From: Ruegeria sediminis
Lineage (GTDB): Bacteria > Pseudomonadota > Alphaproteobacteria > Rhodobacterales > Rhodobacteraceae
Assembly: GCF_005938215.1 (NCBI RefSeq)
Contig: NZ_VCPD01000002.1
Coordinates: 1 to 64,000 of the forward strand
Reading direction: 5' to 3'
Length of the DNA stretch: 64,000 bases
Shown: piece by piece, positions 16,849 through 26,974 of the stretch
How the letters are laid out: every line of letters begins with the position of its first letter
Position numbering within the stretch: the first letter of the stretch is position 1
Program-made: the position numbers and the translations under genes
The notes under the pieces: generated by a model
Told to the model about the DNA's origin: nothing
Databases searched by the model: none
What the model saw: the letters and a program-made list of their open reading frames with translations, nothing else

Positions 16849-18333
16849 TCAATCGTCGAACGCTACCTCATATCCCCAAATTTTCTGCAGATGGCTCAGT
16901 GTCGCTTCGCGGCTCCGCGCATCGAGCGAAACGCCGTTGCGCTCGGCGTGGTGCAGTTTGAGACAACGGTCCCCCAGAAGATCCACGTCGACGATCTGGA
17001 TATCGGGATCGAATTCCGAGACGTCGAGGCTCCGCGCCAGTGTATCGCGCAATTCGTGATAGCCGCGCTCGTCGTGGATCGCTCCGACCGTGTAGAATGG
17101 GTCGCCCTCGTCATCGGCAAGCGTGAACATGCGATACCGGCGCATGATGTGCGGGCTGAGGAACTGCTGGACGAAGCTTTCGTCGCGATAGTTGGCCCAG
17201 GCGTCCTTCAACACTTCGCGCCATTCGCGGCTGCCGGCGATGTCGGGAAACCACTCTCGGTCCTCCTCCGTCGGTTCGGTGCAGATGCGCTTGATGTCCT
17301 GCATCATAGCGAAACCGAGCGCGTAGGGATTGATCCCTACGGCGTTCGGAGCATCGAAGCCTGGCTGCGTCACCACATTGGTGTGGTTGTGCAATATCTC
17401 TAGCATGGCGCCATCCGTCAGCAGACCTGCGCCGTGGAGAGCGTTGGTGATGTGGTAGTGAACGAAACATGCACACCCTTCGTTCATCACCTTGGTCTGA
17501 CGTTGGGGATAGAAATACTGCGCGATATTGCGAACGATGCGAAGCACTTCGCGTTGCCAGTGCTTCAGGACCGGGCTGTGACGTTCGACGAAATAAAGCA
17601 GGTTCTCCTCCGGCAGCCCCATTTCGCGCTTGCGCTTGCGGGCCTCCTCGTCGGCTTTCGCTGACGGCTCCGGGTGGTCGAAGGCATCCCACAGGTAATG
17701 CACCGCCCGTTCCTCTTCGATCCGCCGCTCGCGTTGCCGGGCCCGTTCATCCGCAAGCGATGTATGGGGTGGCCGGCGATGGCGGAACACGCTCGACGGC
17801 ATCAGCGCATGTGCGGCATCAAGCAGCTGCTCGACCTCGCGCTCGCCGTGATGTTCTTCGCACTGGGCGATGAAGCTGCGGGCGTAGTCGAGGTAGTCGA
17901 GAATACCCTGAGCGTCGCTCCACTGGCGGAACAGGTGATTGTTCTTGAAGAAATGATTGTGGCCGAATGCGGCGTGAGCGATCACCAGCACCTGCAGCGC
18001 CATCGTGTTGTCTTCAAGGCAGTAGCTGATGCACGGGTCGGAATTGATCACGATCTCATAGGCGAGGCCGTGCGCGCCCTTTCGGTAAAGCTGTTCTTCG
18101 TGGACGAAACGCTTGCCGAAAGACCAGTGCCGGTACATGAGCGGCATCCCGATCGAAGAATAAGCGTCCAGCATCTGCTGATAGGAAATGATTTCGATCT
18201 GGTTGGGATAGACGTCGAGTTTGAGATCGTCGATCGCGACCCGCTCGATCGCGTCATAGCTGCGTTGAATCTTTTCAAAGTCCCATTCCGCTCCTTCAAA
18301 GAGCGGTACCCCGGCTGCAGCGCGATCAGCCAT
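16849..18333 (-). CDS. spoVR: SpoVR family protein (YcgB homologue)
   Basis: The product is 494 aa from ATG 18331-18333. A second ATG at 18343-18345 would add four residues. LFEGAEWDFEKIQRSYDAIE followed by DDLKLDVYPNQIEIISYQQM is the conserved SpoVR N-terminus, and the histidine-rich AHAAFGHNHFFKNNHLF is a family hallmark. SpoVR/YcgB proteins accompany PrkA and YeaH in non-sporulating bacteria and are linked to stationary-phase and nutrient stress; their biochemical activity is not established. The start overlaps the yeaH stop, consistent with a prkA-yeaH-spoVR operon. Confidence 0.93.
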   Translation of the reverse strand: MADRAAAGVPLFEGAEWDFEKIQRSYDAIERVAIDDLKLDVYPNQIEIISYQQMLDAYSSIGMPLMYRHWSFGKRFVHEEQLYRKGAHGLAYEIVINSDPCISYCLEDNTMALQVLVIAHAAFGHNHFFKNNHLFRQWSDAQGILDYLDYARSFIAQCEEHHGEREVEQLLDAAHALMPSSVFRHRRPPHTSLADERARQRERRIEEERAVHYLWDAFDHPEPSAKADEEARKRKREMGLPEENLLYFVERHSPVLKHWQREVLRIVRNIAQYFYPQRQTKVMNEGCACFVHYHITNALHGAGLLTDGAMLEILHNHTNVVTQPGFDAPNAVGINPYALGFAMMQDIKRICTEPTEEDREWFPDIAGSREWREVLKDAWANYRDESFVQQFLSPHIMRRYRMFTLADDEGDPFYTVGAIHDERGYHELRDTLARSLDVSEFDPDIQIVDVDLLGDRCLKLHHAERNGVSLDARSREATLSHLQKIWGYEVAFDD

Positions 18334-19648
18334 TGGTGACCCCATCCGACTTGCGCGCGAACAGCTCGTGCAGAACCGGATAAATGTCGGCGGGGCGCGC
18401 GATCCTCTTCATGGCGAAGTTGGGCCAGGCTGCAGCCACCTGCCGATATGCACGCCACAATTCCATGCCGCTATCCTCGCTGTTCATCAGGGACGCCTCG
18501 TTCTCATCGACGATTTCCGTATAGGCGAAGTACTGGCAGCGCTTCATCAGGTCCTCGATCAGGAGTTCAGCGCACAGGTCTGAATCGCCACGATAATTCT
18601 CGCCGTCCGAAGCTTGTGCCGCATAGATGTTCCAAAGCGAGGGCGGATAGCGGGCTTCGATTATCTTCTTCATCTTTTCAAGCGCGCTGCTCACGACCGT
18701 GCCGCCGGTCTGACGCGAGTGGAAAAACGTCTCTTCATCGACCTCGTTCGCGACCTGCGTGTGGCGGATGAAGACAAGCTCGAGTTTGTCGTAGCGCTGT
18801 TTGAGAAATAGGTGCAGGAGCACGAAGAACTGCTTGGCAAGGTCCTTTTCGCGTTCGCCCATCGAGGCCGAAACATCCATCAGGCAGAACATCACCGCAT
18901 TCGCGGCTGGTTCGGGGCGCGTCTCGAAATACTTGTAGCGCACGTCCAGCGGATCGATGAAAGGGACGTGCCGGCGGCGGCGCTGAATCTCGTCGAGCTT
19001 GTCGCGCAGCGCCTGCAACTCCGCCTCCTGCGCCTCGTCAGGCTTAGTCAACGCCTCCAGTTCTTCCACCTGTTGCATGAGCGACTGGGTTTCGGCAGTT
19101 GTCGGGCGTCGCATCGCGATGCGACGACCGAAAGCGTTGCGCATCGTGCGCGCGACGCTGAGATTGGCGGGCGTTCCGGAAGCGGTGTAGCCCCTGCGCT
19201 GCGGCTTGGCGGCCGTAATCTCTTTCAGGCTGCGCTTGACCATGTCGGGAAGTTCGAGATCCTCGAAGAAAAGGGAAAGAAACTCGTCGCGTGAAAGAAC
19301 GAACAGGAACTCGTCCTCGCCTTCGCCCTCGGACGCACCTTCGCGACCGTATTGCCCGCTCTGGCCCGACCTCGGCTTTTGGATTTTGTCGCCGGTCCGG
19401 AATTTCTTGTTGCCGGTCGCGACTGTACGCCGGTAACCACCTTGACTGGCATGCCTGAAATGCGGCTCTCCAATTCCTTCGGATGGCACCGAAATCTTTT
19501 CCTGCTGGTCGACATCCGCGATTTTGCGGCGGCGCACGCTTTCGTCCACCGCCTTTTTGACCGCGGTGCGGACACGGCGTATGAACCGTCTCCGATTCCC
19601 GAGGCTCTTGTCCTTTGGGTTCAGCCTTCGGTCGATCAAATGAGCCAT
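18326..19648 (-). CDS. yeaH: YeaH/YhbH family protein (DUF444, VWA-like)
   Basis: The product is 440 aa from ATG 19646-19648, which has GGGAG upstream and the usual family N-terminus MAHLIDRRLNPKDKSLGNRR. The frame remains open a little further 5' without family similarity. FCLMDVSASMGEREKDLAK contains the DxSxS metal-ion site of a von Willebrand A-type fold. It sits between prkA (20 bp upstream) and spoVR (overlapping). In E. coli the YeaG kinase and YeaH act in the nitrogen-starvation and stress response, and a similar role is expected here. Confidence 0.93.
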   Translation of the reverse strand: MAHLIDRRLNPKDKSLGNRRRFIRRVRTAVKKAVDESVRRRKIADVDQQEKISVPSEGIGEPHFRHASQGGYRRTVATGNKKFRTGDKIQKPRSGQSGQYGREGASEGEGEDEFLFVLSRDEFLSLFFEDLELPDMVKRSLKEITAAKPQRRGYTASGTPANLSVARTMRNAFGRRIAMRRPTTAETQSLMQQVEELEALTKPDEAQEAELQALRDKLDEIQRRRRHVPFIDPLDVRYKYFETRPEPAANAVMFCLMDVSASMGEREKDLAKQFFVLLHLFLKQRYDKLELVFIRHTQVANEVDEETFFHSRQTGGTVVSSALEKMKKIIEARYPPSLWNIYAAQASDGENYRGDSDLCAELLIEDLMKRCQYFAYTEIVDENEASLMNSEDSGMELWRAYRQVAAAWPNFAMKRIARPADIYPVLHELFARKSDGVTNG

Positions 19649-19668
19649 TTGCGTATGGACTCCCTGCC

Positions 19669-21603
19669 TCACCCGGCCTTGTTGACGCGCATGTACCACT
19701 CAACCAGGCGCCTGACCTGTCGGCGCGTATAACCGCGACCGATCATCCGCTCGATAAACTCGTTGTGCTTGGCTTCGGTTTCCTTGTCGCGCTTGGCGCC
19801 GAAGCTGATGACCGGCAAGAGGTCTTGAATCTGGCCAAACATACGCTTTTCGATGACCCTTCTCAGCTTTTCATATTTGCGCCAATCCGGGTTGCGACCG
19901 CGATTGTTGGCCCGTGCGCGGAGCACGAACTTGACCACCTCGTTGCGGAAGTCCTTGGGGTTGGAGATTCCGGCCGGCTTCTCGATCTTCTCGAGTTCCT
20001 GTTCGAGGACGTCGCGATTGAGAATCTGACCGGTATCTGGGTCCTTGAAGTCCTGATCCTCAATCCAGGCATCCGCGAAGGCGATGTAACGATCGAAAAG
20101 GTTCTGGCCGTAGTCCGAGTAGGATTCCAGATAGGCTTTCTGGATCTCGTTGCCGATGAACTCCGCATAGCGCGGCGCCAGATCGTCTTTCATGAACGAA
20201 AGGTAACGGTTTTCGACGTCATCGGGGAACTGCTCGCGCTTCACCGACTGTTCGAGAACGTAAAGCAGATGCACCGGATCGGCGCCGACTTCTTCGGTAT
20301 CGTGGTTGAAGGTTTCCGACAGCACCTTGAAGGCGAAGCGGGTGGAGATGCCGGTCATCCCCTCATCGACGCCGGCGGCATCGCGGTATTCCTGCACCGA
20401 CCGCGCCTTGGGATCGGTATCCTTCAGCGTTTCACCATCATACACGCGGAGCTTGGAGTAAATCGGCGAATTCTCGTGTTCCTTCAGCCGCGTCAGAACG
20501 CTGAACCGCCCCAGAATGGACAACGTTTCCGGTGCACAAGGGGCTTCACCAAGGCTGCTTTCATTCAGCAGTTTCTCGTAGATCCGGATTTCGTCAGTGG
20601 CCCGCAGGCAATAGGGCACCTTGACCAGGCTGATCCGGTCGAGGAACGCTTCGTTGTTCTTGTTGTTCTTGAATTGCCGCCATTCGGCTTCGTTCGAATG
20701 TGCGACGATGACGCCTTGAAACGGGAACGCGCCGATGTTCTCGGTACCGGCATAAGAGCCTTCCTGCGTCGCGGTCAGCAAGGGATGCAGCACCTTGATC
20801 GGCGCCTTGAACATTTCCACGAACTCCATCAGCCCCTGCGTGGTGCGGTTCAGAGCACCGGAATAGGCATAGGCATCAGGGTCGTTCTGGCTGAACTCCT
20901 CCAGTTTGCGGATGTCGAGCTTGCCGACCAGCGAAGAGATGTCCTGATTGTTCTCGTCGCCCGGTTCAGTCTTGGCGACGCAGATCTGGCGCAGCTTGGA
21001 AGGATAGAGCTTGACGACCGAGAACTTGGAAATGTCGCCGTCGAACTCCTTGAGCCGTTTGACCGCCCAGGGCGAGATCAGCCCGTTCAGCAGTCGTTTC
21101 GGGATATGGTATTTCTTCTCCAGCAGATCTCCCATCCGCTCGCGGTCAAACAGTCCCAGCGGGGATTCGAAGACAGGGCTGATCTCGTCGCCCGCCTTCA
21201 GGACATAGACAGGTTGCCGCTCCATGAGGTTCTTGAGGATCTCGGCAAGCGTCGACTTGCCGCCGCCGACCGGGCCTAGAAGGTAAAGGATCTGCTTCCG
21301 CTCTTCGAGCCCCTGGCTCGCGTGTCGGAAGAAACCAACAATGCGTTCGATGGTTTCCTCGACGCCAAAAATGTCCTGGAAAGGTTTGTAACGCTTTATC
21401 GTTCGGTTGAGAAATATCCGGCTTAGTCTCGGGTCCTGGCTCGTATCGACAAGCTCGGGCTCTCCAATCGCAGCGACCATCCTCTCGGCGGCGGTCGCCC
21501 TCATCGTGGTATCTTCACGGCACCCCAGCAAGTAGTCCTGCAACGACATCTCGACAAGCTTGGTGCGCCCATACTCTTCAGCAAACTGCTCGAAAATCTC
21601 CAT
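19669..21603 (-). CDS. prkA: PrkA-type serine protein kinase (YeaG)
   Basis: The product is 644 aa, the normal PrkA length. The N-terminal AAA+ domain carries Walker A LGPVGGGKSTL near residue 110. MERQPVYVLKAGDEISPVFE and QEGSYAGTENIGAFPFQG are conserved PrkA segments, and the C-terminal third is the kinase-like region. ATG 21601-21603 is preceded by AAAGGGG. It leads the prkA-yeaH-spoVR stress operon. A TATAAT hexamer lies 53 bp upstream of the start. Confidence 0.94.
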   Translation of the reverse strand: MEIFEQFAEEYGRTKLVEMSLQDYLLGCREDTTMRATAAERMVAAIGEPELVDTSQDPRLSRIFLNRTIKRYKPFQDIFGVEETIERIVGFFRHASQGLEERKQILYLLGPVGGGKSTLAEILKNLMERQPVYVLKAGDEISPVFESPLGLFDRERMGDLLEKKYHIPKRLLNGLISPWAVKRLKEFDGDISKFSVVKLYPSKLRQICVAKTEPGDENNQDISSLVGKLDIRKLEEFSQNDPDAYAYSGALNRTTQGLMEFVEMFKAPIKVLHPLLTATQEGSYAGTENIGAFPFQGVIVAHSNEAEWRQFKNNKNNEAFLDRISLVKVPYCLRATDEIRIYEKLLNESSLGEAPCAPETLSILGRFSVLTRLKEHENSPIYSKLRVYDGETLKDTDPKARSVQEYRDAAGVDEGMTGISTRFAFKVLSETFNHDTEEVGADPVHLLYVLEQSVKREQFPDDVENRYLSFMKDDLAPRYAEFIGNEIQKAYLESYSDYGQNLFDRYIAFADAWIEDQDFKDPDTGQILNRDVLEQELEKIEKPAGISNPKDFRNEVVKFVLRARANNRGRNPDWRKYEKLRRVIEKRMFGQIQDLLPVISFGAKRDKETEAKHNEFIERMIGRGYTRRQVRRLVEWYMRVNKAG

Positions 21604-21655
21604 TTATGACCCCTTTAGGTTTCAGAAGCCCCCTTCATTCCGAATTCTTCAGTCC

Positions 21656-21661
21656 ATTATA
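21656..21661 (-). promoter_or_regulatory. Candidate -10 element for prkA operon
   Basis: On the minus strand the sequence reads TATAAT, 53 bp before the prkA start codon, inside a locally A+T-rich stretch. No good TTGACA-like -35 box is at 16-18 bp, which would fit an alternative sigma factor or an activated promoter. The surrounding 21604-22027 interval (424 bp) has no recognisable gene. Confidence 0.4.
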
Positions 21662-22027
21662 GTGTACGAATAAATTTGGCTTTTATTTGACTCGTTTCCA
21701 GTCACGTTTTGTTTCCCATTTTGCAACTTGTGGAGCGAAACACGCCTGCGACGGGCATTGGAATAGCCGGTAGTGTCCATGTGGCGGTTCTGAAACTGAG
21801 AGCCCAAGACAAAGAGACGCCGTCGGCACAACACTACCACACGGCCCGGTTGCAAGCTTCGGACGATTGGCGTCTGTCAACTTTTGGTGTGAATGGTCGA
21901 AGGCGATCGATAACGCGAAGGTCAGGTCGTGATATCCCTCAAGGGCGCGCGATACCGTGGCAAACTTTCGCACCGCCGCATACAGGAAAATTCGGAGTTG
22001 CCGACAGTTCCTCCGAAGTTACAAAGC

Positions 22028-23167
22028 TCAAGTCGCGATCAATCGTGTACGCCGAAGGAATTCCGCTTCGTCCCGGGTATCCGGGCTGAAGCCGTGTTTC
22101 TCGAGCAACCGCATCGTTATCTCCGAAGCCTCGTTTTGATGCCAGACAGGCGATTTCTTGAGAAATGGAAACTTCATTTCCGCCAAATTGAAGTCCGCGA
22201 AAGCATAAGAAACGCCCAGGCAACGTGTTGCGGCCAAGAGGAGCGCCAGCAAGGTATTCCGGTTTGTCGGCTCCTGCAGTGTCCGGTGCTTCAACGCCAG
22301 GAATTTGGGGTTTCCAAGGACAATCAGGTTTTCCGCTATTTCTCGCAATCGTGGCGTCGAAAGCGGCTCAAGCAATTTGTCCATATTCACAACAGGGTAG
22401 GTCGACGAAGCAGAGAAACCTTGCGCGAGCGCCCATTGAGAAAGGCCAATCTCGCCCCTCAAAATCGTGAGTTCCTTGCTGTTGACCAATGGATATCTCG
22501 ACCAGAAACGCCGAAAAGCTGGCGTGCGCAATGCCGAGGCGGAAAAGGACAGCGCAAAGGATGGAAAGTGAAATCCGGCACCAGCAGATCCGTATTTCCA
22601 AGTTTCAGCCACGAGTTCCCTAGGAACGGTTCTTGATGCGCCGAAATTGGAAGCGGCACCTGTGATCTCCGTCCCCTCATTCTCGACCGCCTCAAACCAG
22701 TTTGAAGCAGCCGGAACAGGAAACCAAACGGAGTCATTGAACAGTGACAGGCGCGAAAGCCCCTCCAGCCGTGCCCCCAGATAGAGGACTCCTTCCCGGT
22801 ATGCGCCGAAATCGTAACCTTGATTTGGCCGTTCAATCACCACCGAAGCGCGATCGGATATCCTGGTTCTTTCTTCAGGGGACAAAGCAAGATTGGAAAC
22901 GACAACCGGAGATGCACCGGCGTTTTCCAGGTATTCAAGCGCGGCCAGATGTGATGGCCAAACCCCATCGAAGGGTGCCATGACATAGATCGCGACGTGG
23001 TCCCGCATGCCGATCGACCCTGTCGAAACGCGCACCTTCAATCGTTGGGTGAGATCATAGAGGTAGGGCGAATAAACCCGAGACGTCGTGCGATGCAGGA
23101 ATTTTCCCAACTGCCGGGCAGGTCGAACCAGTTCGCGGCGCAGCTTCGAGGGTTTACTATCTTGCAA
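22028..23167 (-). CDS. Rhamnan synthesis protein F (RgpF) family
   Basis: The product is 379 aa. The conserved core is DHVAIYVMAPFDGVWPSHL near residue 55, followed by VVIERPNQGYDFGAYREGVL and the SLFNDSVWFP motif, all typical of the RgpF/rhamnan-synthesis-F family. These proteins act in rhamnose-rich polysaccharide assembly and are probably glycosyltransferases. The start is a TTG (23165-23167) overlapping the end of the GT8 gene, with AAGGCGG upstream. The next ATG would remove the conserved N-terminus. It is the last gene of the rml operon. Confidence 0.85.
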   Translation of the reverse strand: MQDSKPSKLRRELVRPARQLGKFLHRTTSRVYSPYLYDLTQRLKVRVSTGSIGMRDHVAIYVMAPFDGVWPSHLAALEYLENAGASPVVVSNLALSPEERTRISDRASVVIERPNQGYDFGAYREGVLYLGARLEGLSRLSLFNDSVWFPVPAASNWFEAVENEGTEITGAASNFGASRTVPRELVAETWKYGSAGAGFHFPSFALSFSASALRTPAFRRFWSRYPLVNSKELTILRGEIGLSQWALAQGFSASSTYPVVNMDKLLEPLSTPRLREIAENLIVLGNPKFLALKHRTLQEPTNRNTLLALLLAATRCLGVSYAFADFNLAEMKFPFLKKSPVWHQNEASEITMRLLEKHGFSPDTRDEAEFLRRTRLIAT

Positions 23168-24146
23168 TCTTTACCGCCTTCCGAGATTTGCTGAGGCGGT
23201 CCCGAACCAGTTCTTCGATGCGCCTCCTTACTCGTTGCGGCTTGCTTTCACGCCAAGGCGTTTCATTCCGCAATGTCCAGTAGAGTTCGCGCAATGGGTG
23301 GTTGCAGTTGGTGTTCCACGGTTTCCGGCGATCGGTAAAGTGAAGGATTCCCGGTGCCGTCACCGCTTCCCGGGCTTCAACCGGGCCGTAGGCCGGTTCC
23401 AGATCATTGGGCGTGTAGAGGCGTGTGTTCGCGTTCCAGCGAAGATGAAGGCGGTGAACCTGGCCGGCAAACATCAGGTTCAAGATGTCCTGATCCTGAA
23501 GCTCCAGCTTTGCCAACCTTTCCGAGACAACGCTTTGTGCGCGGGATCCAAATTCTACTGGATCGATGGCTTCAAGATTGAACAACAAAACGCCGGCATT
23601 GAAGTAGAATGTTCCTTCCGTCAGTTCGAGTCGTTGCGCTTGCGTTCCACCACCTTCGTCTGGGGCGGCGGCGATCGCCGCGCCCTTCATGTCGACCGCC
23701 CACAAATGGGCCAAGTCGTCGGTGACGATCGTATCGCAATCCAAATAAATCACCCGCGAGGCAACGCCTCTTAGGGTTTCAGGGATGAAAAGCCTCAGAT
23801 AGGTTGCAAGCGATACGTGGTCACGGTTGTCGGGAAGCGAAACGAAACGCTCACTGTCGACTTCATGCCACCTGATGGATAGTGCCGGAGACAGCTTCTC
23901 GAGCGCCGCTTGTTCATCGGCACCGAGGTCTCCGGCGTGCAGGACATGCACCTTGATTTTACTCGGGATCTTTGAAGCCTTGGCAGCCGAAACCAGAGTC
24001 ACGGCCGCGTGCGGTACGAAGTTCCTGTCAAAGGCAAGGCAGATGTCGATTTCCGCGCCCGGATCGGCTGGTTTCTCACGCGAATACTGCTGGTCGATTC
24101 CGTCAAGAATGTCCTTCTTTGAAAGCTCGATCATCGTGTTCGTCAC
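23157..24146 (-). CDS. Glycosyltransferase family 8 protein
   Basis: The product is 329 aa from a GTG start at 24144-24146; an in-frame ATG lies four codons later. IDICLAFDRNFVPHAAVTLV is the GT8 nucleotide-binding N-terminus, and RVIYLDCDTIVTDDLAHLW carries the DxD metal/nucleotide-sugar motif (DCD). GILHFTDRRKPW near residue 275 matches the conserved GT8 C-terminal HFxGxxKPW-type motif. It likely adds galactose or glucose to a surface glycan. It lies 46 bp after rmlA and overlaps the RgpF gene by 11 bp. Confidence 0.9.
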   Translation of the reverse strand: MTNTMIELSKKDILDGIDQQYSREKPADPGAEIDICLAFDRNFVPHAAVTLVSAAKASKIPSKIKVHVLHAGDLGADEQAALEKLSPALSIRWHEVDSERFVSLPDNRDHVSLATYLRLFIPETLRGVASRVIYLDCDTIVTDDLAHLWAVDMKGAAIAAAPDEGGGTQAQRLELTEGTFYFNAGVLLFNLEAIDPVEFGSRAQSVVSERLAKLELQDQDILNLMFAGQVHRLHLRWNANTRLYTPNDLEPAYGPVEAREAVTAPGILHFTDRRKPWNTNCNHPLRELYWTLRNETPWRESKPQRVRRRIEELVRDRLSKSRKAVKIAR

Positions 24147-24192
24147 AGCCGCAAAATCACCATGTGCAGTCAGCCGAATTTGGCCGGGGGAC

Positions 24193-25068
24193 CTAGCTTT
24201 TCAGGATCTCTGAAAGATGGGTTCCATAGTAGCTCTTGCTCAGACGCGACGCCAGTTCCTTCAGCCGGTCCGCGCTGATCCAGCGCTTGTGGTAGGCGAT
24301 TTCCTCAGGGCAGCCGACCTGTTGGCCTTGGCGGTCCGACAGGGTCCGCACGAAGTTCCCCGCGTCAAGCAGACTGGCATGAGTGCCGGTGTCGAGCCAG
24401 GCGTAGCCCCGGCCCATCTGCTGCACGTCCAGCTCTTCTTCGGCAAGGTAGCTGCGCAGGACATCGACGATCTCCAACTCGCCGCGCGGGGATGGTTTGA
24501 CTCGCCGAGCTCTATCCGATGCGGTTGCATCCAGGAAATACAAGCCCGTCACTGCGTAATTCGACGGGGGAACTTCGGGTTTTTCGACGATTTCGGTGAC
24601 GCGTCCGTTTGCGTCGTAGCCGACGACGCCGTAACGTGCGGGATCGGATACCCGATAGCCAAAAACCGTGCCGCCGCGTTCGCGTCGGTCGGCTGCCGCC
24701 AGTATCTCGGGCAAGCCATGCCCGAAAAACAGGTTGTCCCCCAAAATCAATGCGCTCGGTGAGCCGTCGAGGAACTCTTCGGCTAGCAGGTAGGCTTGCG
24801 CAAGACCTTCGGGCCGGGGTTGTTCGATGTAGGTGAAGGACAGACCCCAGTCGCTGCCGTCGCCGAGCGTACGCTTGAACTGGTCCTGATCGTGGGGCGT
24901 CGTGATGATCGCGATTTCGCGTATCCCCGCAAGCATCAGGACGCTGATCGGATAGTAGATCATCGGCTTGTCATAAATCGGAAGCAGTTGCTTGGAGACA
25001 CCAATGGTCACGGGGTACAGGCGCGTCCCGGATCCGCCGGCAAGAATGATGCCTTTGCGATTGGTCAT
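24193..25068 (-). CDS. rmlA: Glucose-1-phosphate thymidylyltransferase
   Basis: The product is 291 aa from ATG 25066-25068, overlapping the rmlD stop (ATGA). The nucleotidyltransferase signature is IILAGGSGTRLYPVTIGVSK at the N-terminus. YIEQPRPEGLAQA and LILGDNLFFGHGL are also conserved. It makes dTDP-glucose from dTTP and glucose-1-phosphate, the first step of the dTDP-L-rhamnose pathway. All four pathway genes are present in one minus-strand operon. Confidence 0.96.
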   Translation of the reverse strand: MTNRKGIILAGGSGTRLYPVTIGVSKQLLPIYDKPMIYYPISVLMLAGIREIAIITTPHDQDQFKRTLGDGSDWGLSFTYIEQPRPEGLAQAYLLAEEFLDGSPSALILGDNLFFGHGLPEILAAADRRERGGTVFGYRVSDPARYGVVGYDANGRVTEIVEKPEVPPSNYAVTGLYFLDATASDRARRVKPSPRGELEIVDVLRSYLAEEELDVQQMGRGYAWLDTGTHASLLDAGNFVRTLSDRQGQQVGCPEEIAYHKRWISADRLKELASRLSKSYYGTHLSEILKS

Positions 25069-25928
25069 GATTTCAGGACTCCCAGATCCACCAGTATGTC
25101 GCTCAGGCCCCTGCGCCAATTCGGCCTCTGGATACCGAAAACGCTTTCAAGCTTGCTGTTGTCAAGCCGCGAGTTCAAGGGGCGTCTGGCCGGCGTGGGG
25201 TAGTCGCTGCTGGGGATGTCAACGACCTCGCATGCAATGCCGCTTTGTCGAAATATCTCGCGCGCAAAATCGGCCCAACTGACATCCGGCCCGCCGGAAA
25301 AGTGGTAGGTTCCGGTCTTTTTCGGGTTCTCGGCAAGCTGTTTCGCGACCTCAAGACAGGTATCTGCAATGTTTGCGGCGCAGGTCGGCCCGCCGATCTG
25401 ATCGGCCACAATGGTCAAGCGGTCGCGTTCGGCCCCGAGACGGAGCATGGTCTTCACGAAATTGCCGCCATGTGACGAGACCACCCAAGATGTCCGCAGA
25501 ATGACATGGGGGCCGTCGGCAGCCCGGACATTCACTTCGCCGGCCAGTTTGCTGCGCCCATAGGCCCCCAGCGGCGCCGTGGAGCGGTTTTCGGGGTAGG
25601 GAGTATTCCCTTGGCCGTCAAAGACGTAGTCCGTCGAGATATGCAGGAAGGGCAGGCCGCGCTGAGCTGCGGCGCGGGCCAATGCACCCGGTGTCGTTCC
25701 GTTGACGGCCGCGGCCAGTTCTTCCTGATCCTCGGCCCTGTCAACCGCCGTGTAGGCCGCCGCGTTGATGACCGCGTCCGCATCGGTGTTCCGAATCCAT
25801 TCCACGCAAGTCGCGGGATCCGCGAAATCCGCTTGGTCGCGCCCGACGACTTCAAGCGTCACCGCCTCGGCGCGCCGTTGCAGTTCCCGGCTGACCTGCC
25901 CGGTCTTTCCGAAAAGCAGAACCTTCAC
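25065..25928 (-). CDS. rmlD: dTDP-4-dehydrorhamnose reductase
   Basis: The product is 287 aa from a GTG start at 25926-25928 that overlaps the rmlB stop. [18 protein letters not shown] is the NAD(P)-binding N-terminus with the family's GxxGQ pattern. [15 protein letters not shown] and ISTDYVFDG are diagnostic. It catalyses the last step, reduction of dTDP-4-keto-L-rhamnose to dTDP-L-rhamnose. The open frame upstream of the GTG lies inside rmlB and is not used. Confidence 0.95.
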   Translation of the reverse strand: MKVLLFGKTGQVSRELQRRAEAVTLEVVGRDQADFADPATCVEWIRNTDADAVINAAAYTAVDRAEDQEELAAAVNGTTPGALARAAAQRGLPFLHISTDYVFDGQGNTPYPENRSTAPLGAYGRSKLAGEVNVRAADGPHVILRTSWVVSSHGGNFVKTMLRLGAERDRLTIVADQIGGPTCAANIADTCLEVAKQLAENPKKTGTYHFSGGPDVSWADFAREIFRQSGIACEVVDIPSSDYPTPARRPLNSRLDNSKLESVFGIQRPNWRRGLSDILVDLGVLKS

Positions 25929-26974
25929 ACTTTTTCCCCCAGGCGCACGCCAACACCCTTGCGCTGCTGCAGCGGTCGCCACCAAGCTTCATTGTTCAGA
26001 TACCATTCCACGGTTTTCCGAAGTCCGTCCTCCAGCGAAACGGCCGGTGTCCATCCCAGTTCCTGACGTATGCGGCTTGCGTCGATGGCGTAGCGGGCAT
26101 CGTGACCCGGACGATCCGCGACGAAACTGATCTGATCGGCATAGCTGCCTTCGGGTTTCGGGCGAAGCTCGTCGAGAATGGTGCAGAGCGATCGGACAAG
26201 TTCGAGGTTGGAGCGTTCATTCCCGCCCCCGATGTTGTAGGAGCGTCCTAGTTCACCCTTTTGCAGAACCAGCAACAGCGCATCGGCATGATCTTCCACA
26301 TAAAGCCAGTCGCGAATGTTGGATCCATCGCCGTAGATTGGCAGAGGTTTGCCGGCGAGTGCATTCAGGATGGTAACGGGGATCAGCTTTTCCGGAAAAT
26401 GGAAGGGGCCGTAATTGTTCGAGCAGTTGCTCAGAACGACAGGCAAGCCGTAGGTCTCGTGCCAGGCGCGCACCAAGTGGTCGCTTGCTGCCTTGGACGC
26501 GGAATATGGCGATCTTGGATCGTAAGGCGTGTCCTCGGTAAACAGCTTCGCGGGGTCATTCGGGAGTGAGCCGAAAACCTCATCAGTCGACACGTGGTGG
26601 AACCGGAACAAGCCCGGCCTGCCGCGGTCGATCCAGTACCGCCGTGCCGCTTCAAGCAAGTTGTAGGTGCCGGTGATGTTGGTTTGGATGAAATCTTCGG
26701 GTCCGTCGATCGAACGGTCCACGTGGCTTTCGGCCGCCAGGTGCATGATGGCGTCCGGCGCGTGTTCCGAAAAGATCCGATCCAGCCCGGCCCGGTCCCG
26801 GATGTCAGTCTGATCGAAGGCATAATTCGGGTCGTCAGCCACGCTCGCCACGTTGTCGAGGCAGGCGGCATAGGTCAGCGCGTCCAGATTGACGATCTGG
26901 TGCCCGCGGGCGATCGCCAGACGGACGACGGCGGATCCTATGAACCCGGCCCCGCCGGTTACCAGAATCTTCAC
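25925..26974 (-). CDS. rmlB: dTDP-glucose 4,6-dehydratase
   Basis: The product is 349 aa. [18 protein letters not shown] gives the Rossmann GxxGxxG motif, [19 protein letters not shown] is the RmlB signature, and the catalytic YxxxK appears in [25 protein letters not shown] contributes the active-site Thr-Asp-Glu. It forms dTDP-4-keto-6-deoxyglucose using bound NAD. It is coupled to rmlC upstream and rmlD downstream by ATGA-type overlaps. Confidence 0.97.
   Translation of the reverse strand: MKILVTGGAGFIGSAVVRLAIARGHQIVNLDALTYAACLDNVASVADDPNYAFDQTDIRDRAGLDRIFSEHAPDAIMHLAAESHVDRSIDGPEDFIQTNITGTYNLLEAARRYWIDRGRPGLFRFHHVSTDEVFGSLPNDPAKLFTEDTPYDPRSPYSASKAASDHLVRAWHETYGLPVVLSNCSNNYGPFHFPEKLIPVTILNALAGKPLPIYGDGSNIRDWLYVEDHADALLLVLQKGELGRSYNIGGGNERSNLELVRSLCTILDELRPKPEGSYADQISFVADRPGHDARYAIDASRIRQELGWTPAVSLEDGLRKTVEWYLNNEAWWRPLQQRKGVGVRLGEKV

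Noticed and set aside
19615..21279. A 554-codon plus-strand frame
   Set aside because: Antisense to prkA, which has unmistakable motifs and normal length.
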